From positions 24,418-88,417 of the forward strand of contig JAIRVF010000113.1 in NCBI GenBank assembly GCA_031254035.1: a DNA stretch of 64,000 bases, read 5' to 3'. The translations under genes were made by a program, and so were the position numbers. The notes under the pieces were generated by a model. That model worked only from the letters and a program-made list of their open reading frames with translations. It ran no database searches and was not told the origin of the DNA. This DNA is from Paenibacillus sp. GTDB lineage: Bacteria; Bacillota; Bacilli; Paenibacillales; Paenibacillaceae. Below, piece by piece: positions 34,541-44,500 of the stretch. Each line of letters begins with the position of its first letter. Positions within the stretch are counted from its first letter, which is position 1.

Positions 34541-37500
34541 ATGAATTTTTACTGTAACATTCCAGAAGCGATACAGCGCCATGCGCAGCATTTTCCGGAA
34601 CGTATTGCGGTCGAATTTCGGGGCTCGACAATTAGTTACGGACAGCTTCAAAAAATGACAGATCAAATCGCAGCTTTTTTGTCCCGGCAAATTGGCGGGC
34701 AGGCTAACATTGCCGTAGCTGCTGAACGAACGCCAAATACGTTGATTTCCATTCTTGGAATCATGAAGGCGAATTGTGTTTTTGTTCCATTGGATACCCG
34801 TTATCCTGCAGAGCGATTGAAGCATATGGTACATAAGTCCGACTGCAAGTGGATCATTTCGGATTCTGACAAACTTGCACAAATTAGTGATTGGCTTGCT
34901 GGAATTGAAAGCGATACCCGAATTGCTATATTGCATTCCAATGCAGAAAATGATGCTGCTCCTCTTATTGAAGAGTGGACAACAATGCACTCAAATCGAA
35001 CATCTTCAGATCTATCATCTTATCCTACATCTCCAGATTTGCCATCAAATCGAATGTCTTCAGACTCGCTATTATATTTATCATCTCCAACTTCACAATT
35101 ATATCTAACTTCAAATCAGCAGGATAATCGGTCAGGTGACCATGCATATATTTATTTCACTTCAGGTTCTACCGGAAAACCCAAGGGTATACTTGGAAAA
35201 CATAAGAGCCTTGCGCATTTCATAGACTGGGAAGTTAAGCAATTTAACCTCGATGAGTCGACAAGAGTGAGTCAATTAACAAGCCCTTCATTTGATCCGT
35301 ATTTGAGGGATATATTCGTTCCACTCTATTCGGGAGGGACGGTATGCATTCCCGACGACTATGAAATGATTATTAACCCGCTAAAATTACTTGATTGGAT
35401 TAATCGCTCAGGAGTTACGCTGTTACATATGGTTCCAACGTTGTTCCGTGCGTTAATGCAGTATGCATCCGAATATCATTTTCGTTATGTTAAGCATATT
35501 TTTCTGGCAGGAGAGAGGCTGAAAGGAACTGACCTGCATCATTTTTACAACTTATATGGTTCGCGAATCCAGATCGTGAACTTATATGGTCCGACAGAAA
35601 CGACGCTTGCCAAGGCTTTTTACCTTGTTCAGCCAAAAGATTCGGAATTGACCAATATTCCTATTGGCAAGCCGCTGCCCGATACAGAATTTTTTCTGCT
35701 GGACAGCAGCGGACAACGCTGCGGGATTGGCGGGACCGGGGAAATATATATTAGGACAGCCTATGGTTCGGCCGGCTATTGGGATGATGCTGAGGAAACA
35801 TTGGAAAGGTTCGTGGCTAATCCGGAGATCCACGACCCAGAAGATATTTTTTACCGCACAGGTGATATAGGCAGACAATTATCCGACGGCAGCTTTGAAT
35901 GCATAGGAAGAACAGACGATCAGGTGAAGATTCGTGGGATCCGAATCGAATTGCCGGAGATCGAACAAAGCATTACAAGAGTAGATGGAGTTACGAATGC
36001 CGTAGTAAGCGTAAAAAGCAACGGGGAATCGAAGCTGCTTTGTGCTTATTTTACCGCCGAGAGGTTGATTGGGGATGAGGAGTTCAAGAAGTTTTTGCTC
36101 CGTAAGCTTCCAAACGAGATGATACCGGCTTATTTCATTCAGATGGATGCATTGCCTCTCCTGCCGAATGGCAAAACAAACAAAAAAGCTTTACCTGACC
36201 CTGCAAGCTTAATGGGGACAGCAAAGAAACACATTCCCGCAAATGAAACGGAAGCCAAAGTAAAGACCATTTTGCAAAATATACTTGCCGTCGACTACAT
36301 CCATGCAGAAAGTACTTTTATTGCGTTAGGGGGCAACTCGCTGGATGCCGCGATGGTGTCCATGCAGATCAACAAAGAATTTGGTGTGGAGACGAATGCA
36401 GCCGATATTCTGCGCCATGATACATTATTTTCCTTAGCAGGATTCATTGATAAAGCGAGCGAAAAGTCTCGTGCTGCTATTCCGGTTGTAGATGCAAGTG
36501 ATGTATACCCTGTTTCCTCGGCGCAGTCAAGGATTTTGATGGCTCATCTGATTGACAATACAGGTATTGCCTATAACATTCCTGAATGTGTCTTGCTCGA
36601 AGGGGAGATTGAACGGGAAAAGCTTGAAAACTCATTTAGATCATTGGTCAGAAGGCATGAATCGCTGCGAACCTCATTTCAATGGTGTTCTGGTAAACCT
36701 GTGCAGCGCATTCATCTGGAGGTTCCGTTTCATTTGAGGTACGTCGAGGGACCGAATAGGAACAGTGATTTATTACCAATAATTGTTCAGAAACTCATGG
36801 AAGACTTTGTGCAGCCGTTTCATTTGGAGGAAGCTCCTTTATTACGTGCGCAATTGGTTACGTTGGAAAAGGGACGGCATTTGTTGATGTGGGATACCCA
36901 TCATATCGTATGTGACGGAATCTCACAAAAGGTATTTAAACATGAGCTAACGGCTCTATACAATGACGGGATTTTACCGGAAATCAGTTTAACATACAAG
37001 GATTATGCTTGCTGGCATCATCACATGTTGGAACGGGGGCTCTATGCGAATCAGGAAAAATACTGGATGTCCGAGTTTTCCGGCGATCTGGCCCTGCTCG
37101 AGCTTCCGACGGATTATACTAGGCCTACTAGGCAGTCATTTTCGGGAGAGTCAATCCCTTTTTACATTGAACATGATTTGACAGATAGGTTGCGGGAGAT
37201 CTCTCATAAGACCAACTCCACCCTTTATATGATCCTATTGACGGCTTTTTATATTTTGCTCTCCAAATATACGGGCCAGGAAGAGATTCGCATCGGAACT
37301 CCGATCGCCAATCGGAATCGCGCGGAACTGGGCAATATCATCGGTATGTTCGTAAATAACCTGGTCATATGCGGTTTACCTGCAGGTGAATTATCTTTTT
37401 TATCGTTTTTAAAACATGTGAAGAACCGGGTGTTGGCCGCTTTTGAAAATCAGGATGTTCCCTTTGATCGTTTGGTGGATTCTCTCAACATCCCGCGTGA

Positions 37501-40183
37501 ACCCGGGCGAAGTCCGCTCTTTAATGTAATGTTTATGATGCAAAATATACCGGTAGAAGAGCTTCGTTTTGAAGGAATTCATTCAGTGCCGCAGCGATAT
37601 GACAAGCGATCTGCAAAGTTTGACTTGACGCTTACTGTTGAAGAGAAAGACAACGGACTTGAGTGCAGTTTGGAATTTGCCGCAAGTTTATTTAATCGAG
37701 ACACAATCATCCGGATGAAGGAAGCGTTCATCGCCGTTATTCAACAGATTTCCGTTCATTCGGAAATGGAAATATCCGAAATGCAGTTGTTGATAGGGGA
37801 AGAGCGCAGGCAAGTGCTGGAAACATTTAATCAAACTTCAGAAGATTACTTGTGTAAGAGTACGATTCATGAAGAGATCATGCGCATGGCGACCGTATTT
37901 CCGTATTCTATTGCTTTAATCGCTGGAGGAAAGCGGCTGACTTACCGTGAATTAAATGATCTTTCCGATGGATTGGCAGGCAAACTGCTTGAAAGAGGTG
38001 TGACATCTGGCTCGGTGGTTGGTGTCATGGCACATCGTACCGCCGAACTTATCATAGGTATGATTGCGGTATTAAAAGCGGGAGGGGCATACTTGCCCAT
38101 CGATCCGGAGTATCCGCATGCAAGAGTCGCCTATATGATCGAAGACAGTAAATGCGACCTGCTGCTGTCTGAATCTGCCGTCATGGCAGCGCATGATTAT
38201 GGGGTTGACTGGCTTGATTTATTGAACCAGGAAAATTACAGCAGTTCGCATGGTTTATTGGCAGATGCCGTCAAATCGACGGAAGTGGCCTATGTTATCT
38301 ACACATCAGGTTCCACAGGTACACCAAAAGGAGTTATGTGCGAACATCGAAACGTAATCAATTTCTTTGCTTCGATGCGCAGGAGACTGGGATTGACCAA
38401 TGAGGACATATTTTTAGCTCTTACAACGCTATCCTTTGATATTTTTGTTTTAGAAACGTTGCTGCCGCTGGCTTCTGGCTGTAGGGTCGTTGTGGCTGAT
38501 GAGAACGAACAAAGAGATGGCCGGCTGATAGGAGAACTGATTCAAGCATATGGGGTCAACATCATGCAAGTCACCCCATCCCGGCTTGAAATGTACCTGC
38601 AGACGGGGTTTTCCCTGGAAGATTTCCCTACGGTCAATAAATTGCTTATTGGCGGGGAGCCTTTTCCGCCCCGATTATTCAAACAAGTCCCGGTAAATTT
38701 GAATATTTATAATCTCTATGGTCCGACGGAAACAACGGTTTGGTCAACCATGAAGGCTTTAAAGAAAGATGAGCGGATCACGGTAGGAAAGCCTATTTTT
38801 AATACCTTCGTTTACATAGTGGATAAATACGGCCAACCCGTTCCGATTGGCGTACAGGGAGAGCTGTTGATTGCAGGGGAAGGCGTAACAAGAGGTTATT
38901 TGGGAAGACCGGAGTTAACTGCTGAAAGGTTCATGGAATGCTGCTTCAGACCGGGTCAGCGCATGTATCGTACGGGAGATTTGGCTAGATGGCTTCCAAA
39001 CGGGGAAATTGATGTTATAGGAAGGCTAGATTATCAGGTCAAGCATCATGGCTACCGAATCGAGTTAGGCGAAATCGAAGCTTGTATTCTTGAATTCCAC
39101 GACATCGTTTCATGTGTTTGTATGATCCGAGAAAAGGAAACAAGCCAGCTGATAGCATACTATGTGTCCGAATCGCCTATTCATGTTACGGATCTGCGTA
39201 AGCATTTGTTGATGTCATTACCAAAATATATGGTTCCAGAGCATTACATTTGGTTAGAGCGATTGCCGATCACACCAAACGGAAAACTTGATCGTAAGGC
39301 ATTGCCCGATCCGGGAGACGATAGACCGATGTTAGAAACCGTTTACGAAGAAGCTGTTTCGCAAACCGAGAGGCGGATTCAAAGTATTTGGTCAGCTGCC
39401 TTGAAAAAGGACAACATTGGAATTCATGATAATTTCTTTGATCTTGGTGGAAACTCCTTGCTCTTGGTTCATGTTTATCGTTCCTTAGAGGAATGGCATC
39501 CGGGCGTTCTCACGATTGCGGATCTTTTTGCTTATCCGTCTATTTCGAAGTTGACTCAATTTATCAATAGCAAACAAGAGGCCAACTCAGTCAAGCATCC
39601 GGGAAAAATGCGGGAAAACCAGGCTAGGGACTCTGACGATGGTTCGATTCTCTTTTATAGGTTAGAGCGGTCCGAAATGCAGCAATTGGATGAGGTAGCT
39701 CGCCTGTTTGACGTTGAGAAACAATATGTTTTATGTGCGCTTTATGTTTACTTGCTTTGCGATTTGTTTCAAAAAGATCATATCAGTCTGCTTGTATTTG
39801 AAGAGAATGGAGATTTTGCGGCCGTAAACTTTGATTTATCGGAAATAAATGCGATCGAAGATTTGATCCAACAGACTTCGCTGGCTTTAAAACAATCGGG
39901 TGCGAACTTTGGGCGGCATGAATTCAAAAAGCCTGAGGTATCTATTCTGGATAACGAAACAAAAGAAATCATTCCGGCCTTCGGGCCAACTGAAACGAAT
40001 ACCGCTCTGGAAGATTCAGATGTTTTACTTACGTATGATATGGCCGGGACCACTGCAATGATTTATGTTGAATTCAATCCGGATATCCTTAGGCTTGAAG
40101 AAGTTGAGAATTGGTTTAACCGTTACGTGCGTTTCTTTTATCAAATCTTGCATCAGTTCCAAAAAACCATTCCGGTTGATTAA
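34541..40183 (+). CDS. NRPS: A-PCP-C-A(Gly)-PCP-partial C, chain-starting protein
   Basis: 1880 residues. A1 occupies 1-550 (core motif YFTSGSTGKPKG near 205), with a Ser/Pro-rich inserted linker at 151-200. PCP1 (GGNSLD, Ser near 597), C (HHIVCDG near 786), A2 about 1105-1590 (YTSGSTGTPKG near 1253; YRTGDLARWLPNGEID), PCP2 (GGNSLL near 1635), then a degenerate C-domain-like tail 1704-1880 without HHxxxDG. There is no leading C domain, so A1 loads the starter. My reading of the A2 pocket is D-I-L-Q-L-G-L-V-W-K, a glycine code. A1 reads D-P-R-H-F-A-L-L-A-K, which I cannot assign. The A-PCP-C-A(Gly)-PCP order matches the start of bacillaene synthase PksJ/BaeJ. GGGGTGAG precedes the ATG at 34541. 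Confidence 0.92.
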   Translation: MNFYCNIPEAIQRHAQHFPERIAVEFRGSTISYGQLQKMTDQIAAFLSRQIGGQANIAVAAERTPNTLISILGIMKANCVFVPLDTRYPAERLKHMVHKSDCKWIISDSDKLAQISDWLAGIESDTRIAILHSNAENDAAPLIEEWTTMHSNRTSSDLSSYPTSPDLPSNRMSSDSLLYLSSPTSQLYLTSNQQDNRSGDHAYIYFTSGSTGKPKGILGKHKSLAHFIDWEVKQFNLDESTRVSQLTSPSFDPYLRDIFVPLYSGGTVCIPDDYEMIINPLKLLDWINRSGVTLLHMVPTLFRALMQYASEYHFRYVKHIFLAGERLKGTDLHHFYNLYGSRIQIVNLYGPTETTLAKAFYLVQPKDSELTNIPIGKPLPDTEFFLLDSSGQRCGIGGTGEIYIRTAYGSAGYWDDAEETLERFVANPEIHDPEDIFYRTGDIGRQLSDGSFECIGRTDDQVKIRGIRIELPEIEQSITRVDGVTNAVVSVKSNGESKLLCAYFTAERLIGDEEFKKFLLRKLPNEMIPAYFIQMDALPLLPNGKTNKKALPDPASLMGTAKKHIPANETEAKVKTILQNILAVDYIHAESTFIALGGNSLDAAMVSMQINKEFGVETNAADILRHDTLFSLAGFIDKASEKSRAAIPVVDASDVYPVSSAQSRILMAHLIDNTGIAYNIPECVLLEGEIEREKLENSFRSLVRRHESLRTSFQWCSGKPVQRIHLEVPFHLRYVEGPNRNSDLLPIIVQKLMEDFVQPFHLEEAPLLRAQLVTLEKGRHLLMWDTHHIVCDGISQKVFKHELTALYNDGILPEISLTYKDYACWHHHMLERGLYANQEKYWMSEFSGDLALLELPTDYTRPTRQSFSGESIPFYIEHDLTDRLREISHKTNSTLYMILLTAFYILLSKYTGQEEIRIGTPIANRNRAELGNIIGMFVNNLVICGLPAGELSFLSFLKHVKNRVLAAFENQDVPFDRLVDSLNIPREPGRSPLFNVMFMMQNIPVEELRFEGIHSVPQRYDKRSAKFDLTLTVEEKDNGLECSLEFAASLFNRDTIIRMKEAFIAVIQQISVHSEMEISEMQLLIGEERRQVLETFNQTSEDYLCKSTIHEEIMRMATVFPYSIALIAGGKRLTYRELNDLSDGLAGKLLERGVTSGSVVGVMAHRTAELIIGMIAVLKAGGAYLPIDPEYPHARVAYMIEDSKCDLLLSESAVMAAHDYGVDWLDLLNQENYSSSHGLLADAVKSTEVAYVIYTSGSTGTPKGVMCEHRNVINFFASMRRRLGLTNEDIFLALTTLSFDIFVLETLLPLASGCRVVVADENEQRDGRLIGELIQAYGVNIMQVTPSRLEMYLQTGFSLEDFPTVNKLLIGGEPFPPRLFKQVPVNLNIYNLYGPTETTVWSTMKALKKDERITVGKPIFNTFVYIVDKYGQPVPIGVQGELLIAGEGVTRGYLGRPELTAERFMECCFRPGQRMYRTGDLARWLPNGEIDVIGRLDYQVKHHGYRIELGEIEACILEFHDIVSCVCMIREKETSQLIAYYVSESPIHVTDLRKHLLMSLPKYMVPEHYIWLERLPITPNGKLDRKALPDPGDDRPMLETVYEEAVSQTERRIQSIWSAALKKDNIGIHDNFFDLGGNSLLLVHVYRSLEEWHPGVLTIADLFAYPSISKLTQFINSKQEANSVKHPGKMRENQARDSDDGSILFYRLERSEMQQLDEVARLFDVEKQYVLCALYVYLLCDLFQKDHISLLVFEENGDFAAVNFDLSEINAIEDLIQQTSLALKQSGANFGRHEFKKPEVSILDNETKEIIPAFGPTETNTALEDSDVLLTYDMAGTTAMIYVEFNPDILRLEEVENWFNRYVRFFYQILHQFQKTIPVD

Positions 40184-40259
40184 TCAGTGTTGGTAAGCAT
40201 GGATCGTCGGTAAGCTCTGATGTAATCAAAATAAAATATATAGCGAGAGGTGTATAGAT

Positions 40260-41555
40260 ATGAAGAAAATCGCATTGGTTTTTTCCGGGCAAGGATCTCA
40301 GTACGTAAAAATGGGGCAAGCGCTTTATGAGGAGCATGCTGCTGCCAAGGAAACTTTTGATGAAGCGAACGATGTTCTCGGCTTCGATTTGAAAAAACTT
40401 TGCTTTGAAGGAGACATGAAGGAACTCACTTTAACGGAAAATGCCCAACCTGCCATCCTGACGGCAAGTACCGCTGCTTTTCGGGTCTTTAAGCAGCAAA
40501 TAGGAATTGAACCGGTTTGCGCGGCGGGCCATAGCTTGGGCGAATACTCTGCTTTGGTGGCAAGCGGGGTGCTCTCCTTTAAAGATGCTTTGAAACTTGT
40601 GAGAAAACGCGGTGAACTCATGCAGGAAGCAGTTTCTGCTGACGATGGTGCCATGGCGGCGATTAAAGACATGCCCAAGGAGGTGGTCGAGATCGAGTGC
40701 CAACGTATTTCCGAACCGGATCATGTGGTCGTGGTGTCCAATTACAATGCCCCTCAACAAACGGTCATCTCCGGGCATAAGGCGGCGGTGAATAAGGCTG
40801 TAGTGAAATTGCAGCAAATGGGAGGAACGGTGATCCCGTTGAATGTAAGCGCGCCGTTTCATAGCCCGCTAATGCAGTCCGTATCCGAACATATGAATAG
40901 CCAGTTAATGAAGTACGAATATCATCCCTTCGAGTTCCCGGTCATTGCGAACGTTACAGCACAAGCTTACACGGCTCCGCTGGAGGTCATTGACAGTTTA
41001 ACGGAACAGATTGTAAAGCCGGTATTATGGACCTCCACGATGTCATATATGAGCGGTTTGGGGCTTGATGCGATCGTTGAAATCGGACCACAAGCCGTAC
41101 TTCGGAATTTGGTAGAAAAAAACGGATTGAACATCAAGGCATACGCCTACGACAAGCCGCAAGATGTCAGTGATCTCCAACAAAATTTGAAGGAGCAAAG
41201 AGTAAATACTCCCGAAGTCGCGGGAAGCTCTCGTCCGACTTTGGTGACACGTTGCATGGCGATCGCAGTATGTACCCGAAACCAAAATTGGGACAATGAT
41301 GAATATAACGAAGGCGTCTCCAAGCCATACAAAAAAATTCAACAAATGCAGAATGAAATTGAGCAAAGCGGCGCCGAACCGACATTGGAACAAATGGAAG
41401 CGGCTTTGTATATGCTGCAATCCGTATTTACCACAAAAAAAACATCGGACGAAATCCAGGTAGAGAGATTTAATCAAGTTTTTGATGAAACAGGCACAAG
41501 ACATCTTTTTCCGGATTTCTTGGAAAAACGTTTGCAACTAAGCGCTTCGAAATAA
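40260..41555 (+). CDS. Stand-alone malonyl-type acyltransferase (trans-AT)
   Basis: 431 residues. FabD-like fold at 1-300: FSGQGSQYVKMG at the start, nucleophile Ser in GHSLGEYSALVA near residue 92, catalytic His in SAPFHSPLM near 201. The rest (about 305-431) is a helical extension (RCMAIAVCTRNQNWD, then PYKKIQQMQNEIEQ) of the sort found on trans-acting ATs of polyketide clusters and not on housekeeping FabD. None of the PKS modules here has its own AT, so this protein must load malonyl onto all their ACPs. An APFHS loop rather than YASH points to malonyl, not methylmalonyl. AGCGAGAGG precedes the ATG. Confidence 0.92.
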   Translation: MKKIALVFSGQGSQYVKMGQALYEEHAAAKETFDEANDVLGFDLKKLCFEGDMKELTLTENAQPAILTASTAAFRVFKQQIGIEPVCAAGHSLGEYSALVASGVLSFKDALKLVRKRGELMQEAVSADDGAMAAIKDMPKEVVEIECQRISEPDHVVVVSNYNAPQQTVISGHKAAVNKAVVKLQQMGGTVIPLNVSAPFHSPLMQSVSEHMNSQLMKYEYHPFEFPVIANVTAQAYTAPLEVIDSLTEQIVKPVLWTSTMSYMSGLGLDAIVEIGPQAVLRNLVEKNGLNIKAYAYDKPQDVSDLQQNLKEQRVNTPEVAGSSRPTLVTRCMAIAVCTRNQNWDNDEYNEGVSKPYKKIQQMQNEIEQSGAEPTLEQMEAALYMLQSVFTTKKTSDEIQVERFNQVFDETGTRHLFPDFLEKRLQLSASK

Positions 41556-41568
41556 GGAGGTTTGGTTG

Positions 41569-44500
41569 GTGCTGAAAAAACTTTTTGACACGGATGAGGA
41601 AGCCGTTGATCGGGGAAAATCGGCTTTAAACATTGGCAAATCATCAAAAAAGGATATAGCAATCATCGGAATTAGTGGTAGGTTCGCAGGTTATGCGACC
41701 GTTGATGAATTTTGGCAGGGATTGATAAGCGGCGAGGACGCTATTGTGGGTTGTCCGAGACAGAGAGTTGAGGATGCATCCCATATTGCGAGTCTGAATC
41801 ATTCCGGTACTTTACCCAAGCGAGTAGAAGCGGGGTATATGGACCGAATCGATCTTTTCGATTACGGGTTCTTCAATCTATCGCTCAGTGAAGCCAAACT
41901 GATGGATCCACAGCAGCGTCTGTTTCTGGAAGAAGCATGGTCAGCCTTGGAGGACGCCGGTTATGGAGGAGAGGCGACTCGGGGAACATCTACCGGTGTG
42001 TTTGTAGGACATAGCAGTGATCTGAAGTTCGAATATCATCAATACGTAAAGTTGGCTGATCCCGAAGCTTATGCCCAAATATCTGTACCTGGAAATGTCC
42101 AGTCTATTATCGCCAGTCGAATTTCGTATCTTTTGGATCTGCGAGGCCCTAGCCTGCTTATCGATACAGCGTGTTCTTCGGCTTTGGTTGCCCTTCACTA
42201 TGCCTGCCAGGCATTGATAAACAAAGAATGCGAAATGGCGATCGTAGGCGGGATCAAAATTAATATCCTTCCCATAACGGAAGGGATCGATGATGAGATC
42301 GGGATAAGGTCCGCTTCGCATCGTGCCAGGACATTTGATGACAGCGCCGATGGCATAGGGTCTGGAGAAGGAGTTTCGGCTGTGTTATTGAAGCCGTTGG
42401 CACAGGCTGAGATTGATGGTGATAACATCTACGCCATCATTAAAGGGAGTGCCGTCAACCAAGATGGCAGCAGCATCGGTATAACCGCCCCGAGTTCATC
42501 CGCCCAAGAAGAAGTTATATTGCGCGCATGGGACAAGGCGGGAATCAACCCTGAAAACATAAGTTATCTTGAAACTCATGGAACAGCAACGAGATTGGGA
42601 GATCCAATCGAGGTGAGTGGCATCGAAAGGGCTTTTAGGCGACATACCGATAAAAAAGCTTTTTGTGCCATTGGTTCCGTGAAGTCGAACTTGGGCCATC
42701 TGGATAATGCAGCGGGAATGCCCGGCTTAATCAAACTGATTCAGGCACTGCGTCATAAGCAGTTGCCCCCGACGCTTCATTTTCTAAAGCCGAATAGGCA
42801 AATCCCATTTATCGACTCCCCGGTGTTTGTAAACGATCAATTAACGTCTTGGAGTGCAGGCGGCTCTCCACTCTTTTGCGGGATCAGCGCATTCGGTTTA
42901 AGCGGGACCAACTGCCACGTAGTTCTTGCAGAACATCGCGGGGTTAACGGGAACAACGAAGCAACCACCAGCCCACATTTGTTTACGTTATCGGCAAAAA
43001 GTAAAGATGCATTGCTGGATTACATCGAAAGCATGCTGGGCTACCTCAAGCGAAATCAGGAACTACAGCTTGCTGATATTTGTTTGACCATGAACACCGG
43101 CAGAATGCATCATCATCACCGCTTAGTTGCAGTTGCACATAGTACGGAAGATTTGCTGCAAAAGTTAAGTTTATTTCAGCAGAATGATCACGCCGATTCC
43201 AGTGTGCTATACCAGGCTCATCGAATCATTCCTCTAACTAAATCCTCCAAGCAGAAAGGAGAGCTTACTGAGGAGGACAAGAAAAAGCTCGGAACACAGG
43301 CGGAGGGGCTAATCGCCATACTTCGCAGCAATCGGCAGAACGATACCAACATTCTCCTTCAATTAATGCAGCTTTACATTGATGGTGCGGAAATTAATTG
43401 GGTCAAGATATATCAAGGAACAAAATTTAAGAAAGTTAGCCTGCCGGGATACCCTTTTCAGCGAAGCAGATGCTGGGTGGATATCAAATGTTCTGTTGAG
43501 ATGACGCAGAAGACTGAAACAAAGAGTAGAAGCATTCATCCGCTGCTGGATCATTTGCTGACTGAGACGGTGGATCAGCGCATTTATCAGACCCGTTTTT
43601 TACCTGATGAGGACTGGGTGTTGGGCGATCACTGCGTCGGCGGAAGTTATGTCATGCCGGGAACGGCATATCTCGAAATGATCAAGGAGGCTGCAGCCCG
43701 CAATGGTCTGCATGGAAAGCTGCAACTGAATAATTTATTTTTTCTTACACCATTTGCGCTCGCGAAAGATGAGGCTAAGGTGCTGCAGCTAACGATTGGG
43801 ACCAAAGGGACTGAATTTGATTTCACAATCGCCAGCCAATCGGTTGACGGCATGATCGAAGTGCATGTTGAAGGAAGCGTGACCCAAGCTAGTGATCATA
43901 CTACTATTCGGATTGATATCGATGTGCTGAACCATGTATTAGCGAGTGGTCAAACTCTAGCCGAGCCTGTTGCTGCGCACAGCATCATTGAAATGGGACC
44001 AAGATGGACCTCAATCAGCAAAAAAATATATCAAAGGCCAGAAGGGTATTTAACGTATTTGGAAATGGCGGAGCAGTTCGAGAACGATTTCAGCGTATAT
44101 TCACTGCATCCGGCCATGCTGGATCGCGGAATCAATGCCGTAAATTCGCTTTTGGGCAGTGCTGAATATTTGCCGCTGTCTTATAAAAAATTGAATGTAT
44201 ATCAACCTATCCCAACCCGGTTTTACAGTATAATGCAACAAAAAAACGGACTGGAAAAGCAAGGAGAGACCGTTACTTTTGATGTTAAAATCGTTGATTT
44301 GCGAGGGAATGTACTTGCGGAAGCAACGGATTACACAGTGAAAAAAGTGGAACCTGACACCTTCCGGCATAAATATGGAACCCATGCAAAGTTTTATGAG
44401 ACTAAATGGGTGAAAATCTTTCCTGATGCTTCAGGACGTAATTGGACTTCAGGTACAACGCTGTTATTTAAAGATCACGGCAGTCTCGGGGATGAGTTGG

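Noticed and set aside
40260-41555. Housekeeping FabD
   Set aside because: The C-terminal extension and the position between NRPS and AT-less PKS genes fit a trans-acting PKS acyltransferase better.
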